Shown here one piece after another: positions 9,236 through 20,249 of a stretch of 64,000 nucleotides of DNA. Origin of the DNA: Nephrocerus scutellatus (Eukaryota > Arthropoda > Insecta > Diptera > Pipunculidae); assembly GCA_947095585.1 (NCBI GenBank), contig OX352762.1, positions 117,582,930-117,646,929 of the forward strand, written 5' to 3'. A model generated the notes under the pieces. It searched no databases. It was given only the letters and a program-made list of their open reading frames with translations, and was not told where the DNA came from. How positions within the stretch are numbered: position 1 is the stretch's first letter; the number at the start of each line of letters is the position of its first letter. The position numbers and the translations under genes are program-made.

Positions 9236-12150
9236 GCAGGATAAGTATATTCTCATATAATGTGAATTCCATTTATTCGTTAGCTAGGCGTATCACACTA
9301 ACATTATTTATTAAAACTAATAAACCTGACATTCTTCTTTTACAGGAAACAAATCTCACTGGGAGAAATCCGTTCAGTCCAGACGGATACAATATCCACA
9401 GGGTCGACAAAGGCAGTGGACGCTCTGGGACGGCGGTCCTTATCAGGAACACTATGGCAGGCGAAAAGGTGCAAATCAGTGGTCTACGTAGCATGGAAGC
9501 AACAGCTGTCAGCATTAAAGTCAACGAAGTGGAGACCTTGCTGGTGATATCGGTGTACAATCACTGTAACGCAACGAGGGAAGACATCCAACGGGATTTG
9601 CAAACTGTCTGCAACACCTCCTCTAGACACACATACTGTGTTGTTGGAGGTGATTTTAATGCTAGACATACTCGATGGCAGGACGAAGTGTGCAATCACA
9701 AAGGAAGGGCCATTACAGACTGGATGGACTCAAATCCGCATCAGCACACGATGGCTATAGTTTCACAGCCCCGGAAGACGTACCCTCGGACACCGTCAAC
9801 TCTGGATTTCTTTCTGGCAACCACAAATTTCTTAAATATTCTCCCAGAATTAAGAAATTATTCCTGCTTGGCGCATGATAGCGACTCGGATCATATGGCC
9901 ATAGAGCTTCGAGTGAGGCTGAACCAGCGAATTGTGCAAGTCAACCCAACACCTGAACTTCACATCAACTTTAAGAAAATAAACTGGAACCGGTTTAGAT
10001 CAGAAGTTGAAGCTGAACTTCCTATTCCAGCGGCTTGCAGAAATCTGGAGAATACAGAAATTGATGATGCTATCAGAAACTTTGAGATTACAGTGAATTC
10101 AGCCATTAATCGGCAGAAAACAATTCGCACTAGCAGGGATCGCTTCCAACACTTGCCTGAGCATATACAGGCCATATATGCTCACAAGCAACGGCTTAGG
10201 AAACGCCTTCAGAGAATCTTCAATAGGACACTTAACACAGTCAACGACGAATACCTGTCTGTACTTTCGCAACTGCGTTGTACAGTTAACATGTGTCGTC
10301 AAGCTGTGCGGAGGTTTCAGGAAGATGAACTGACCAAACGGCTCCAGGACATCAAACCAGGCCCTGATGCTTTTAGGAAGCTGAACTCTCTGGTTGGAAA
10401 GCGTATTTCCATTCCAGAGATTATCACCATTGAAGATCGAACAGTATCCAGCGCTACTGAGAAAGCGGAAGCCTTTGCCTGCCATTTTGAAAGGAGCTTT
10501 ACGGACCGACCACCAACGCATCTTCCAGATTTCTTGGAAGAGGTTGAAAGTCTTGTGGAAGACACCACTTCTCCAGGAAATACTATAGTGCAGTTCAGTG
10601 AAGAAAATCGCGCCAACGCACCCGTAGACGTCGATATGTTTACCGGAACAGCTGTTGTCAATGATTTGATTATGAGTGGAAACTCAAAAAAATCATCAGG
10701 CACAGATGGGATTTCTAACTTTTTGCTTAAAAAGTTACCGGGTATGGCAATTTTGATGTTAACCATCATTTTCAACAATTGCCTAAACAATGGCTACTTT
10801 CCGGACAACTGGAAGGTCGCCAAGGTAGTACCAGTACCCAAGAAAACTGACCGCTCCAGCGTAACTGGTTACCGTCCAATAGCTCTACTGTGTTGTATCA
10901 GTAAAGTATTGGAATCATTGATCCGTAAAAAGATCAATACGTTTTGTACGGAAAGAAATCTTATTCCTTCCTTTCAGTACGGTTTCCGAGAGAAGCACTC
11001 TACGCTGCACCCTCTGCTGAAGCTTCACAGTGACGTCACTAAAGGACTGAACGTCAAAAGTAGTACAGTGGCCTGTTTGCTAGACATCGAAAAAGCTTTC
11101 GATAGTGTCTGGATAAACGGGCTACTGTACAAGCTTATTAGTTTTGGTTTCCCCAATTATATTGTAAAAATAATTAAAAATTTTCTTTTTAACAGGGTCT
11201 TCTTTGTACAGGTGTACGACCGCCCATCGACAAGGAAAAGGATCAAAGCCGGAGTTCCTCAAGGTTCCAGACTTGGACCAATCCTGTATAGCATCTTCAC
11301 GGCGGATCAACCCACAGATACAGCCGGAACAAGGACTATGCTCTTTGCGGATGACTCCATAACGTATGCAGTTTCCCGCTCTCCCGAGATAGCTGCCCGA
11401 AGAGTGGAGGAACACCTCAGAAATCTTTGGGACTACTACCTGAAGTGGGGACTAAAGATCAACGACAATAAAAAGGAACTCATCTGCTTCCGAGTACCAG
11501 CAACCGAAACAAGGATAAGAAAAATCGCAAGCCGGTGCAGAGCCTTAAAAATCACCCTTCCGGATAACACAATTATAAACACCAAGTCAGAGACTAAGTA
11601 CCTGGGAATCAACTTTACTGAGAGGCTCAAGTTTTACTCTCACATCGACAAAACAATGAAAAAAGCGAACTACGCTCTTCATTTGGTGCACCCGCTACTT
11701 AAAAGACGAAACGGTCTGTCTAACAACACCAGGCTGCTTATCTACAAGCAACTCATCAGGCCAGTGATAACCTATGGCTACCCCATATGGTTCACCGTCT
11801 CACCAACAACGATGAAGAAGATCTCCCTATTTGAAAGGAAGGTACTAAGGATCTGTACAGGACTCTGGAGGGTGACAAACAGCTATAAGCTTGTGTCGAC
11901 TACAAAACTATACGAAGCAGCAGGTCTGCTGCCAATAACTGACCACTTGTTCCGAATGGCGAGGAAATTCGTCGACGCATTGGAAACACATCCAAGTCCT
12001 GAGATGCAAGGACTGCGAATCGAGGAAATCGAGCCAACTCACCGGTACATACACATAAGAGGATTCACTGATGCTAGATTCGATGACATCTTTAACAATC
12101 AAGACGTCTCCTTCTACGAGAAGGCGGGCAACCAATATTACAGAGGCTGA
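9223..12150 (+). CDS. Jockey ORF2: AP endonuclease and reverse transcriptase
   Basis: 975 residues. The endonuclease is N-terminal, with SYNVNS (N13), QETN (E42), GGDFNARH (D144, N146), TLDFF (D195) and SDH (222-224) as metal-binding and catalytic residues. The reverse transcriptase spans about 520-770, with YRPIALL, LLDIEKAFDSVW, GVPQGSRLGPILY (from residue 677) and FADDS (708-712) holding the catalytic Asp pair. A thumb-like region (KYLGINF, LIRPVITYGYPIW) follows. No RNase H domain is present, as usual for Jockey. It nicks the target and copies the element RNA at the nick. The ATG lies inside the end of ORF1 in another frame (13-nt overlap), so translation probably depends on termination-reinitiation or frameshifting. 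All catalytic residues are present. Confidence 0.95.
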   Translation: MFTISRISIFSYNVNSIYSLARRITLTLFIKTNKPDILLLQETNLTGRNPFSPDGYNIHRVDKGSGRSGTAVLIRNTMAGEKVQISGLRSMEATAVSIKVNEVETLLVISVYNHCNATREDIQRDLQTVCNTSSRHTYCVVGGDFNARHTRWQDEVCNHKGRAITDWMDSNPHQHTMAIVSQPRKTYPRTPSTLDFFLATTNFLNILPELRNYSCLAHDSDSDHMAIELRVRLNQRIVQVNPTPELHINFKKINWNRFRSEVEAELPIPAACRNLENTEIDDAIRNFEITVNSAINRQKTIRTSRDRFQHLPEHIQAIYAHKQRLRKRLQRIFNRTLNTVNDEYLSVLSQLRCTVNMCRQAVRRFQEDELTKRLQDIKPGPDAFRKLNSLVGKRISIPEIITIEDRTVSSATEKAEAFACHFERSFTDRPPTHLPDFLEEVESLVEDTTSPGNTIVQFSEENRANAPVDVDMFTGTAVVNDLIMSGNSKKSSGTDGISNFLLKKLPGMAILMLTIIFNNCLNNGYFPDNWKVAKVVPVPKKTDRSSVTGYRPIALLCCISKVLESLIRKKINTFCTERNLIPSFQYGFREKHSTLHPLLKLHSDVTKGLNVKSSTVACLLDIEKAFDSVWINGLLYKLISFGFPNYIVKIIKNFLFNRVFFVQVYDRPSTRKRIKAGVPQGSRLGPILYSIFTADQPTDTAGTRTMLFADDSITYAVSRSPEIAARRVEEHLRNLWDYYLKWGLKINDNKKELICFRVPATETRIRKIASRCRALKITLPDNTIINTKSETKYLGINFTERLKFYSHIDKTMKKANYALHLVHPLLKRRNGLSNNTRLLIYKQLIRPVITYGYPIWFTVSPTTMKKISLFERKVLRICTGLWRVTNSYKLVSTTKLYEAAGLLPITDHLFRMARKFVDALETHPSPEMQGLRIEEIEPTHRYIHIRGFTDARFDDIFNNQDVSFYEKAGNQYYRG

Positions 12151-12423
12151 AGTTCGCCCTGTTTATACGCCGCTTAATATTTCATTTTTATTTTATTTTA
12201 AAATTATTGTTTAAAATTTAATTACCTTAAAAATAAACATGTAGTAGATTAAGTAGTAAAAAATATTGTTTAAAAATAAACAATACCAAAAAAAGACAAT
12301 GTAAATACGTCGGGCCCCTATTGTTGAGCCGACACATATTAATATTAGTTATAAGTTTAGTTGTAAATCAAAATTGTATATTACTTTAATGTTTAATAAA
12401 AATATCTTAATCTAAATCTAAAT
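12151..12423 (+). other. Jockey 3' untranslated region with AATAAA and TCTAAA tail
   Basis: AT-rich 3' region. GTCGG (12309-12313) pairs with CCGAC (12329-12333) as a small stem. AATAAA is at 12395-12400. The element ends in about two copies of TCTAAA rather than a poly(A) run, directly against the right target duplication. Short simple-repeat tails occur in some non-LTR clades (for example I and RTE); for Jockey relatives poly(A) is the usual form. Confidence 0.8.
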
Positions 12424-12436
12424 CACTACCTTCCTC
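12424..12436. repeat. Right target-site duplication of the Jockey element
   Basis: Identical to 7455-7467 (CACTACCTTCCTC). The next base differs from the base following the left copy, so 13 bp is the full length. Confidence 0.93.
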
Positions 12437-15400
12437 ACAAAAATTATTCTTATTTCTTGCGAGAGGGAAGATCATATGAAAAACACAAAAACAACAAACG
12501 ATCACGATATCCCCCCATCGTTGCACATCGATCGTCTGATTCAACAGTCGTTGTTGTGATTGTTATTGTTTATGCAAGCGGGCATCTTCAGTCAAGCAAC
12601 AACATTAAACGACGTCATATTCTTTAAGAAAATGTTTGCAAATCCCCCCCCCCACCAACCAACACCATACACAGAGCATAAGAAGGAACAAACTGACACG
12701 GACGAGGAGCAAACAAATAAATAAAAATTCAAATCAAACCAAACAAACAACAGAATGGCGCAATGGCGATAAAACCGAAGAACGGACGGCCGCAGAAGCA
12801 AAAAAAAATCCAATCCAAATCCAAAAATAATTCATCGACAAAGAGGCAGCGATGATTGTGTTGGGGGGATGGGTGTCCGAAGCTGGTATCCGCTCCGAGA
12901 CGCCAAGTGCTGCCGCGCCACATATTCACACACAAACATACACAGACACAACACAACACAACACAAAACACCACAGCACCGCACCGCAAAATTCCACAAG
13001 AATTTCAAAGCATAATCGGCACGGAACGATCGCGAACGCAAAGTGGAGCCAACGAAAATTTTTTTCTTTCAAATTTTGCAAAGTTCAAAGCGATATTGAA
13101 AAGTGAAGGAATAAAAAAAGAACAAAATAAAACGAGAAGAAAATATAAGGTGATTGCGAGCGCTGTGGCGATGACGACAAAGGCGACTTTCGGAGATCGC
13201 GATCGACCGCCGCCATGCCGTTCACACCGCCGTCTTCTACGTTCCCCAGTCCACTCCAAATCCATTCCACAAAGGTTCAAAGTATCTGCATCTGCATCAT
13301 CCCGATTATCTATCTCTATCGTATCTAACTTGCATGAAATGTATCTAAACATAGTCGGCGGGCCGTCGCATTCACATTCCGCCACAAGTCAGTGTTTGTC
13401 TGTCGCTTGCTAAAATATGCTGATCAAGCTAGCCAGACAACAGCCAGCAGCCAACTGCCGCCAGCCGGTAGCTTGAGTTGCTCAACGCGTCAGAGTACAA
13501 TCGACACACATCGCAAAGCAAGCTAAAGTCAGGTTTTAAAGCCGCCACTTACTCACTACACTAACTGTTGGACAACCAGATTCGCCCGCAGCCGGAGCGG
13601 ATATTTAGTCAAGTCGACTGCTTCTATGCTTACAATGCAGATACCGAGTGTCAGTCAGATACGCTCTTTACATAGATACACAATATATATATGCATACCT
13701 CTTTTTGATTCGTTGAAGGACGGAATTTCGCAGCGATTACGTTGTTGTTGGCGTTGTCGCTGAGCTCGATGTTACCGTTTTTTAATAGCTATCTATCCAC
13801 ACTCAGCTCGTCACATCTGTGCCTACATAGATACATATTACCTATATGCAGATACATTATCAACATACAAACGTGATTTGCTATTTGTATATAGATATAA
13901 GTAACCATAAACATTTAGCAACATCAAAGCAAAGGCAGACACAGAGGGATACCCCCAGGTCAATTGTATATTTATTCATTCACACATACCTACCTACATA
14001 CACATCCACTACTATTTCTGTATACACCCATAGATACATGCATCGGTAATTCCAAATAAAAATAGATACGTACTCAATGCTCGTTCTGTAAATGTTCGTC
14101 GCTGCCAAAAGAAAAGAAAAGGTAATCCTTTGTTTGTAAGTCAGCAGGTATCCTGGCGCCGGCCTGTCGCGGCTTGCTGCCAACAACTTTAATCCCTTTT
14201 TTTAGAATAAATAACTTTTGAGACGACGAGCAACAGTCGATCATGATCATCGTCATCATCATCACGATCACTATTTACTAGGAAAACTTGAAGAATTCCT
14301 CGAAATCCATATTTGCAATAATCATGTTATCCAAGATAGACGTGATGACGTGACGTCAAACACAAAAACAGACACACATATAATTCAAACGATCGTATAT
14401 GAAATGTTCTGCTGTTTATCACAAATCACAATCGATTATATCTTGGCGGGCGGGCGTGCGTTACACGATCTGGAAAATGCGGTATTCCTCGATAAAACGC
14501 GCGACGAGAACGAGAACGAGAGAAGGAAACCCACTTACTAGTCACTACCGTGCACTACTTCACGCGATTGCGATACGAATGAAACTGACAGACAACTTCG
14601 ACTGGACTTGCAAAATAAATAAACAAACACGAAACACTAAAATGTGCTATGTGGGCATGTCTTACCGCTCCGCTCCGCACAACACATCGAACACAACACA
14701 ACACAGTACACTCTTGTCGTAATATCTGAAGTAGAAAAAATGCATAAAATATTAACCCTCCACACACTGACGCGAAACGCTGAACATGAACACAATTTTA
14801 AAATTCACACAAATTAGAAATGTTTCTCGTTGTTGTTTGATGGTCGTTTCACGAATCAATCGAGTGTCTGAGTAGTGACAGCCAAGTAGTGGCACAGCGA
14901 CCAACAGTAACAATTAATTATAGACGGACGAAGAAACACCCAGCAACGAATAGAGCCGATTGATTACGATCCACAAGTTCTTGTGCTAGGAGCTAGGACA
15001 GTGCTAAAGCAAAGAAAACGAAGTAGCAAAGTACTCTCACAGACACACACAAAAGAGAGATCAATTGAGTGGCATAGCTTGTTGCATCATCTCACAAACG
15101 CGAGTTCAATTGAGTGGCGTAGTATGTTGCATGGTGGGTACATTAGCAGTAGTAGGAGTAGTAGACAGACACGATACACAATAAATGCCAGTAGTAGGAG
15201 TAGGAGTAGTGGACAGACACGATACACAATAAATGACAGTAGTAGGAGTAGGAGTAGTAGACAGACACGATACACAATAAATGACAGATCGGTTGAGCGG
15301 TTGCTGCTCGGCAATAATTTCGTCCGACTTTGATAAGTTCCACACACACTGCACAGTCAGCCGAAACTCAGCAAACAACATAAAACAACGGACGTGATAG

Positions 15401-16025
15401 CAAAAGAACATTACACTAGTAAATACATACTAGCAAACAACACAAGCCGTTCTCGGCAATGCAAGCAAACACAATACAACACACAACATAACTGATCGTT
15501 TGATTGCAGCCCAACAACAAACAACTCAAACACAAAAACGAACTGTCTGGTCTGTGAAAAAACCAGGGATGACGACGCTTGACGCATAGAGAAATACACT
15601 GCGGTTCACTAGATTAGAAGCACATAATTTTGGGAGATAAAATTGATACTTCTTCAGTTACATGTTAAGACAGAAAAAACAAATGATGGTGAAAGTAAGA
15701 GTAGAGTTTGTGGTACAAAATCAAGTTTAAAAAAATTTTCAGAACAAAATAACGGTATATTAGAGACTTTTTTGTCAAATGAGACAGAATGGCATACATT
15801 TAAATCGGTTCATAAGATTATAAGCAGCTTACATAAGATAGTAGAGCGAGCTTCTCAGTTCGCCATATGCATAGTTGTAATTTAGTCTAAAGACTAAATT
15901 ATCTTAAAAGCAATGTTAATTTAGTTTTTCAGTCATAAGGAAATATAGAATTGGACTGAAAAAAATACTTTTAACATATTGCATACCTTGCATGAATAAA
16001 AAAAAAAATACGCCTTCATTAGCAA
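12437..16025. other. No gene recognised; host-like low-complexity region
   Basis: Rich in ACA, CAA, GT and ATAC runs. Open frames up to 185 codons (12856-13413) consist of Thr/His/Ser/Arg-rich translation and have overlapping counterparts on the other strand, so they are not accepted. The region has no copy elsewhere in the window and little transposon similarity, so it is probably host DNA, perhaps intron or 5' non-coding sequence. A short tandem repeat at 15058-15284 is listed separately. Confidence 0.5.
15058..15284. repeat. Two short tandem repeats (45-bp and 48-bp units)
   Basis: TCAATTGAGTGGC appears at about 15061 and 15106 within a roughly 45-bp duplicated segment ending near GTTGCAT. 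Then a unit of AGTAGTAGGAGTAG followed by ACAGACACGATACACAATAA is present three times, starting at 15147, 15189 and 15237. Two units are 48 bp and the first 42 bp, short by one AGTAGG step. Non-coding. Confidence 0.85.
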
Positions 16026-16029
16026 ATGG

Positions 16030-16188
16030 GTTAGCGCTCGACCCATTTGTCTTAAAACAAGTCCCATCAAATTCTGACTGGTAGAAGCCGACATATACGA
16101 GTTAACAAACTGATAATCCTACAAACTGATAAATGTATACACGCACAGTTGTCCTCTGATTTTTAGCTTCGTTCTTCGGGCTCGCAAT
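16030..16188 (-). mobile_element. Short repeat family D, copy 2
   Basis: Shares with 1133-1285 the segments GCGCT, TTAAAACAA, TCCCATCAAATTCTGACTGG and the terminal CGGGCTCGCAAT. Its left end is diverged. Same orientation as copy 1. Confidence 0.6.
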
Positions 16189-16237
16189 AAATGAAAAAAA
16201 TTCTGTTTTTTTTTATGGAAATTGATTTTTTATTTTA

Positions 16238-16499
16238 AACTAGCTGAACTACCCAGCGTGGCCTGGCTTTTCCTACCACTAATTTTAGAAATTAAATGGA
16301 AACATTTCCATTGTAATTTTTACATATTCGGACCATTAATATAATTGGCAATGATCACCCCGATTGATCTTGCAAGCGATAGCACGCTTTAGACTAGAGC
16401 TTACTTCGTAACGAACGACTGTCTTGGAATATATACAGTAGGGTAAATAAACGCATCTCTTATAATTCTTTTAATCATATTTATTTATATTGATTTGAT

Positions 16500-16550
<51 letters not shown>

Positions 16551-16940
16551 GCTGAAATTCCCGGCTTTTCCCGGGTGCCCCCACAGCCACTGACAAAAAA
16601 ACTGTAGCCTATAACCTCCGAGTCAAACTACACTCCACAATGGTGAAAATCTAATCAAAACCGGTGTAGTAGATCTCAGTATTAGCTTAAAAATAACAGA
16701 CGTTGCCCGGCTGCACATAAACACACTGCCGCACCAACACTGATCCCCACCAGCTGATCACTCTTTCTACTCACCCTACCCCACTGGACACAAACCCAAC
16801 TTCTTCACCCGCCATTGACCAAACAAATTTAGCCTATAACCCTGTGCAATGGTGAAAAATTGATCAAAATCGGTTCAGAAGTTGCCAAAATTATCGTAGA
16901 CACTTGAAAGAGCACCTCTTTATATAAAAGTAAAGATATT
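16238..16940. repeat. Arthropod ACTAGCTG/CCCGG repeat family E with TA microsatellite
   Basis: Three pieces of one family: AGCTGAACTACCCAGCGTGG at about 16243, then after a TA run (16499-16550) AGCTGAAATTCCCGG and CCCGGGTGCCCCCAC, and twice TAGCCTATAACC followed by AATGGTGAAAAT, TGATCAAAATCGGTTCAG. This pattern (CCGG-rich start, TAGCCTATA middle, ATCAAAATCGGTTCAGTAG near the end) is widespread in insect genomes as a non-autonomous dispersed repeat. TA tracts beside it are common. It is non-coding. Confidence 0.65.
16499..16550. repeat. (TA)n microsatellite
   Basis: About 25 TA steps with one phase slip near the centre, forming a self-complementary AT tract. It sits immediately before a family E start (AGCTGAAATTCCCGG). 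Confidence 0.95.
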
Positions 16941-16974
16941 CGATACTGGATATTATATAGCATCTAGTGTATTA

Positions 16975-18145
16975 TTTTTTAACACGCGCCACATGCCACG
17001 CCACGTCACACGCTTCACAATTTCAGCTCTCTAGGTCGTGTCAAAGGTGGTAAAAATTAGAATCAAAGAAGTAAAAAAAAACTAACGACTTCACTTTTGG
17101 CTAACAATCATAAGATTCCTTTTTCTTTCCTTTGCCTTTCTGACTCATTCAGTTGAAGTTTTATAAAACTACCGTTAGCTTATTCTCTTAAAATAATGGA
17201 CCATTCACCATTGTATTCAATGAATTGAACCACTGTTTCATTCACCAATTTTTTTTTCTCACTGCCATATAATAACGGGAGAAATATCATTTTTACTTTT
17301 CCAAATCGCCTGATCTAGTGAACTGCAGTGTATAAGGTATCTCCGATTAAAGTAAGAGAATTCAACTGAGCAATGTAAGAAAAAAAAAATTACGAGAAGT
17401 AAATTGAGAATAATACTGAAAACGGCAATATGAAAATTAGTTTTAATTTACATCGACACACTCCACATTCCACAAATATTCTCATCCAATAAAAACAGGG
17501 GCAGCTCAAGGCACAACGCACAAGTCGAATAGCGCTCATTTAATTGGATTTAATTTATCAATCAAAGTTGACAAATATTTTGGTTTTTTTTGTGAATTTC
17601 TCTTCAGAAACGAACGATAAATGTGTTCTCGCTTAAAACGCATATGTATTAAAAATAGTTTTCGCACAAAAATTAACTGAAAGCGTATTGAAGTACCTAT
17701 GTAAAAAAGATAGCCACAAATAAACATAAAAAAGGCACAAACTTTTATGTATACTCGTATATCGACACACGCCACACGCGTCTCATATGCATCGCCAAAT
17801 TATCTGTTTTTGTTTTCACAGCTTACCCACTTTACCACGCATCACAAGCGCCACACGTGACTCGTAAGACACGTCACGCGAGAACTCAGAAATGGCCCAC
17901 CTCACTGAGCTGCTTATAAAATTTTAGCTTTCAAGGTCGTGTGAAAGGTGGTTAAAACGGACCTCAAAGAAGTCCAAAAAAGTCGAAAAAGAAAAACGCA
18001 TCGCATGCGCCATACACGACTCGCGACAAGTGTCACACGCGGAATCTCAGAAATCACTCATTACACTTAGCTGCTCATAAAATGTCAGCTGTTTAGGTCG
18101 TGTGAAAGGTGGTTAAAAAGGAGCTCAAAAAAGTAAAAAAAGAAC
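16975..18145. repeat. Minisatellite family F, reverse orientation copies
   Basis: Units carrying GCGCCACA/CACGTCACGC, then TTCAGCT or TTTAGCTTTC, GGTCGTGTGAAAGGTGG, TTAAAA and CTCAAAGAAGT occur at about 16980-17085, 17820-17990 and 17995-18140. The last two are adjacent with a 161-bp period. The reverse complement matches the array at 57125-57530. The stretch between 17100 and 17815 is AT-rich with nothing recognised. Confidence 0.75.
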
Positions 18146-18354
18146 CGAATCGTAAACCATATTTACGTGTAACTTTTGGTATTTTTATTTTAAACTAAGT
18201 AACTATTTCCGAAGTTCTTGGATACAGTTTTATATACCTACGACTACATTGTATACATAATAAACTGACAAATATTAGACAGGTAATTAACCTCGAAATG
18301 TGTGCACAGAATTTGCAAAAAGCAGCTGATAACTACATAGGTATGGAATTCATT

Positions 18355-18435
18355 CCATGGCTCACTGGTTAGAGCGCTTAGGTGGAAAAAGGAATAAGGT
18401 GTAAAAGTCTTTGGTTCAAATCTGCCCTGAGCTTT
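18355..18435 (+). pseudogene. tRNA-derived sequence (tRNA pseudogene or SINE head)
   Basis: TGGCTCACTGG (18358-18368) resembles the A box of a tRNA gene and lies in a D-arm with a 4-bp stem (GCTC with GAGC). GGTTCAAATCT (18413-18423) resembles the B box. The anticodon and acceptor stems do not fold convincingly, so it is not a functional tRNA. A SINE head is the likely source. Confidence 0.55.
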
Positions 18436-18679
18436 TCAGTATTTGTTTTTTATGTTTCTCCCTCACTTTTATTAATCTCACTGATTTTTTTTTTAAATTA
18501 TTTATTAATGTTTCTAACAGCCATCTCTCTCCAAGGTGTTAATTTTGTGTAATATAGAAAAACTGTAAGGACTTTAAGTCAACTTACTCTAAGTATACTT
18601 CGTAGACGCGACTTATTGCCCAATACTGGAAGGCGGGACACGATTGACTCAGTGACATTCCATGTTTACCATCCGTTTA

Positions 18680-18965
18680 AGAGGACTGAGAAAAAATTTG
18701 ATCGAAATATTGGAAACCTTCGGATCAAATGGCATTCCAGCGGAGCTAATTAAATCTAAAACACTAAGCAATTAATGAACTAAAAGTGCAACTATGGGAG
18801 GAAGAACTGATGCAAGAGGACTGTATAGGAGTGTGGCCCATAAAGAAGAAAGAACGTCATAAGCCTTTGGAATCACGTATACGATTTTCTCCTCTATCCT
18901 TCAAGACAGGATAGCCCTAAAGACTTTAAAGTCGCGTATGAGAGTGGAACTTAGCCAAGTTAAGA
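18680..18965 (+). pseudogene. RTE-like reverse transcriptase fragment
   Basis: Across frames one reads GSNGIPAELIK, then LKVQLWEEELMQEDCIGVWPI, KKKERHKPLESRIR and LQDRIALKTL. In RTE-type elements the matching order is AxGxDGIPAELLK, WxxExxPxDWxxGxIxPIxKKGD and a YRGISLL region. Only the N-terminal part of the RT domain remains, with frame changes. It is dead. Assignment is moderate because of decay. Confidence 0.5.
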
Positions 18966-18969
18966 TATC

Positions 18970-20245
18970 CGTATCACTATCAAGCAATGCTATCTTTTTT
19001 TTTGTTATAAAAACATGTTTAGTAAAAATTTCGGTACGCTCTGACTTGGTCGGTTTCCTAGTTGACCAACAACTAACTCATTTACATATAAATTTAAAAC
19101 ATCTAAGCCATCCTTAGCAGTAATTCAGTGAAGCTTTTATAAATAAAGAACCAATAATGATTTTTTAAAAATGCCTTATTTACCTTTCTTCCCCAAAATA
19201 CATACCTCACCTCAATTATCTCACAAAAGAAATGTTTAACGTTCATTCTGGAATCTTTGGGTAAAACCACTTTGTACCTCTAAGCAAAGAGTGAGCCTCA
19301 TAATTCACTTGACACTACTTGTTGTCCCGTGTTATGATAAAATAATAAACCACATTCATCCATTGAAAATTTCTGGGAATTTCCCAACAAAAAAATCCAA
19401 AACATATTACACGGATGCTTGGCTTGCTCCTCGCTACTTTTACAAACAAATTAGTAGGGAGAATTACATCGGATATCCTTAATCATAATCCTTCGCACAG
19501 ACAGATTGTCATTCGCGTTGACTGTGCAAGTCCGAGGTCGGAGACTTGTACCTGAAGATCTTTACAGACACAGGTACAGAGACACAAAAGTGCAAATGTT
19601 ATTTTAATTAAGGCAGGTACTTGAAGGGATTTTAACGGTAGGAGATGACTTCGAAACAGGTAGCGTGGTAAAACAATTTTTTTATTAATATTCAAGGTCG
19701 TTTTAAGGCCGTGTCAGGTGTGGACAGTTAAAGTTTTTTTTTTAAATCATTTTGAATTTTTTCTTAGCATACTAATAGATAACAGACAGTATTAGAGATG
19801 TGATGTTAAAAATTCGACAAAGAAAGACAGTAAAATGTGATATAATACGAGAGAGATAGAGATAGAGATATAGTTAGAGAGTGGTTCACCAACGACGAAT
19901 TTAAGATCCGATCCGACCTTCCGTATTGAAAACCATTCTTGTATTTAGGTGAGGTGAGATTAAGGTGAGGAGAATACACAATATAGTAACTCTGCAGCAG
20001 CAGAATCCGAAGAAAACTGAAGAGGTCGGAAACGAGTTCTCCTTGGAAGTCCAGAAATTCGCTTTAATTCCCTACAAATAAATCCTATCGCTTTAAATTC
20101 CTCTTTGACTCTTCTACTCACCACTCGGGCGAACCATTCATCTCCTACTTAAGGTAAGTGTATTCCAATGCATGACATCCATTGCATTACCAATCCATAG
20201 CCAGTTTCTTTGTATAATGGTAGTCTCTATAGGCTCCTGACACGT
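18970..20245. other. No gene recognised; AT-rich with a GA-rich tract
   Basis: Only a GAGATAGAGATA-type tract (19849-19883) stands out. No open frame exceeds about 70 codons and no repeat match in the window was noticed. Confidence 0.5.
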
Positions 20246-20249
20246 TCTC

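Larger units (their letters stand above)
7468..12423 (+). mobile_element. Intact Jockey-clade non-LTR retrotransposon
   Basis: A 4,956-bp element bounded by a perfect 13-bp target duplication. It holds a 223-nt 5' leader, ORF1 (nucleic-acid-binding gag-like protein), ORF2 (AP-type endonuclease and reverse transcriptase, no RNase H), and a 273-nt 3' region with AATAAA and a short TCTAAA-repeat tail. Two ORFs without RNase H place it in the Jockey clade by family knowledge. Neither frame contains a stop, and the duplication has not diverged, so the insertion is young. Whether the 5' end is complete is inferred from the leader before ORF1 and its Inr-like start. It inserted into DNA carrying a mariner shred. 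Confidence 0.93.

Noticed and set aside
12856..13413. 185-codon open frame
   Set aside because: Composition is Thr/His/Ser/Arg-rich from CA repeats, with competing frames on both strands and no domain; most likely non-coding.
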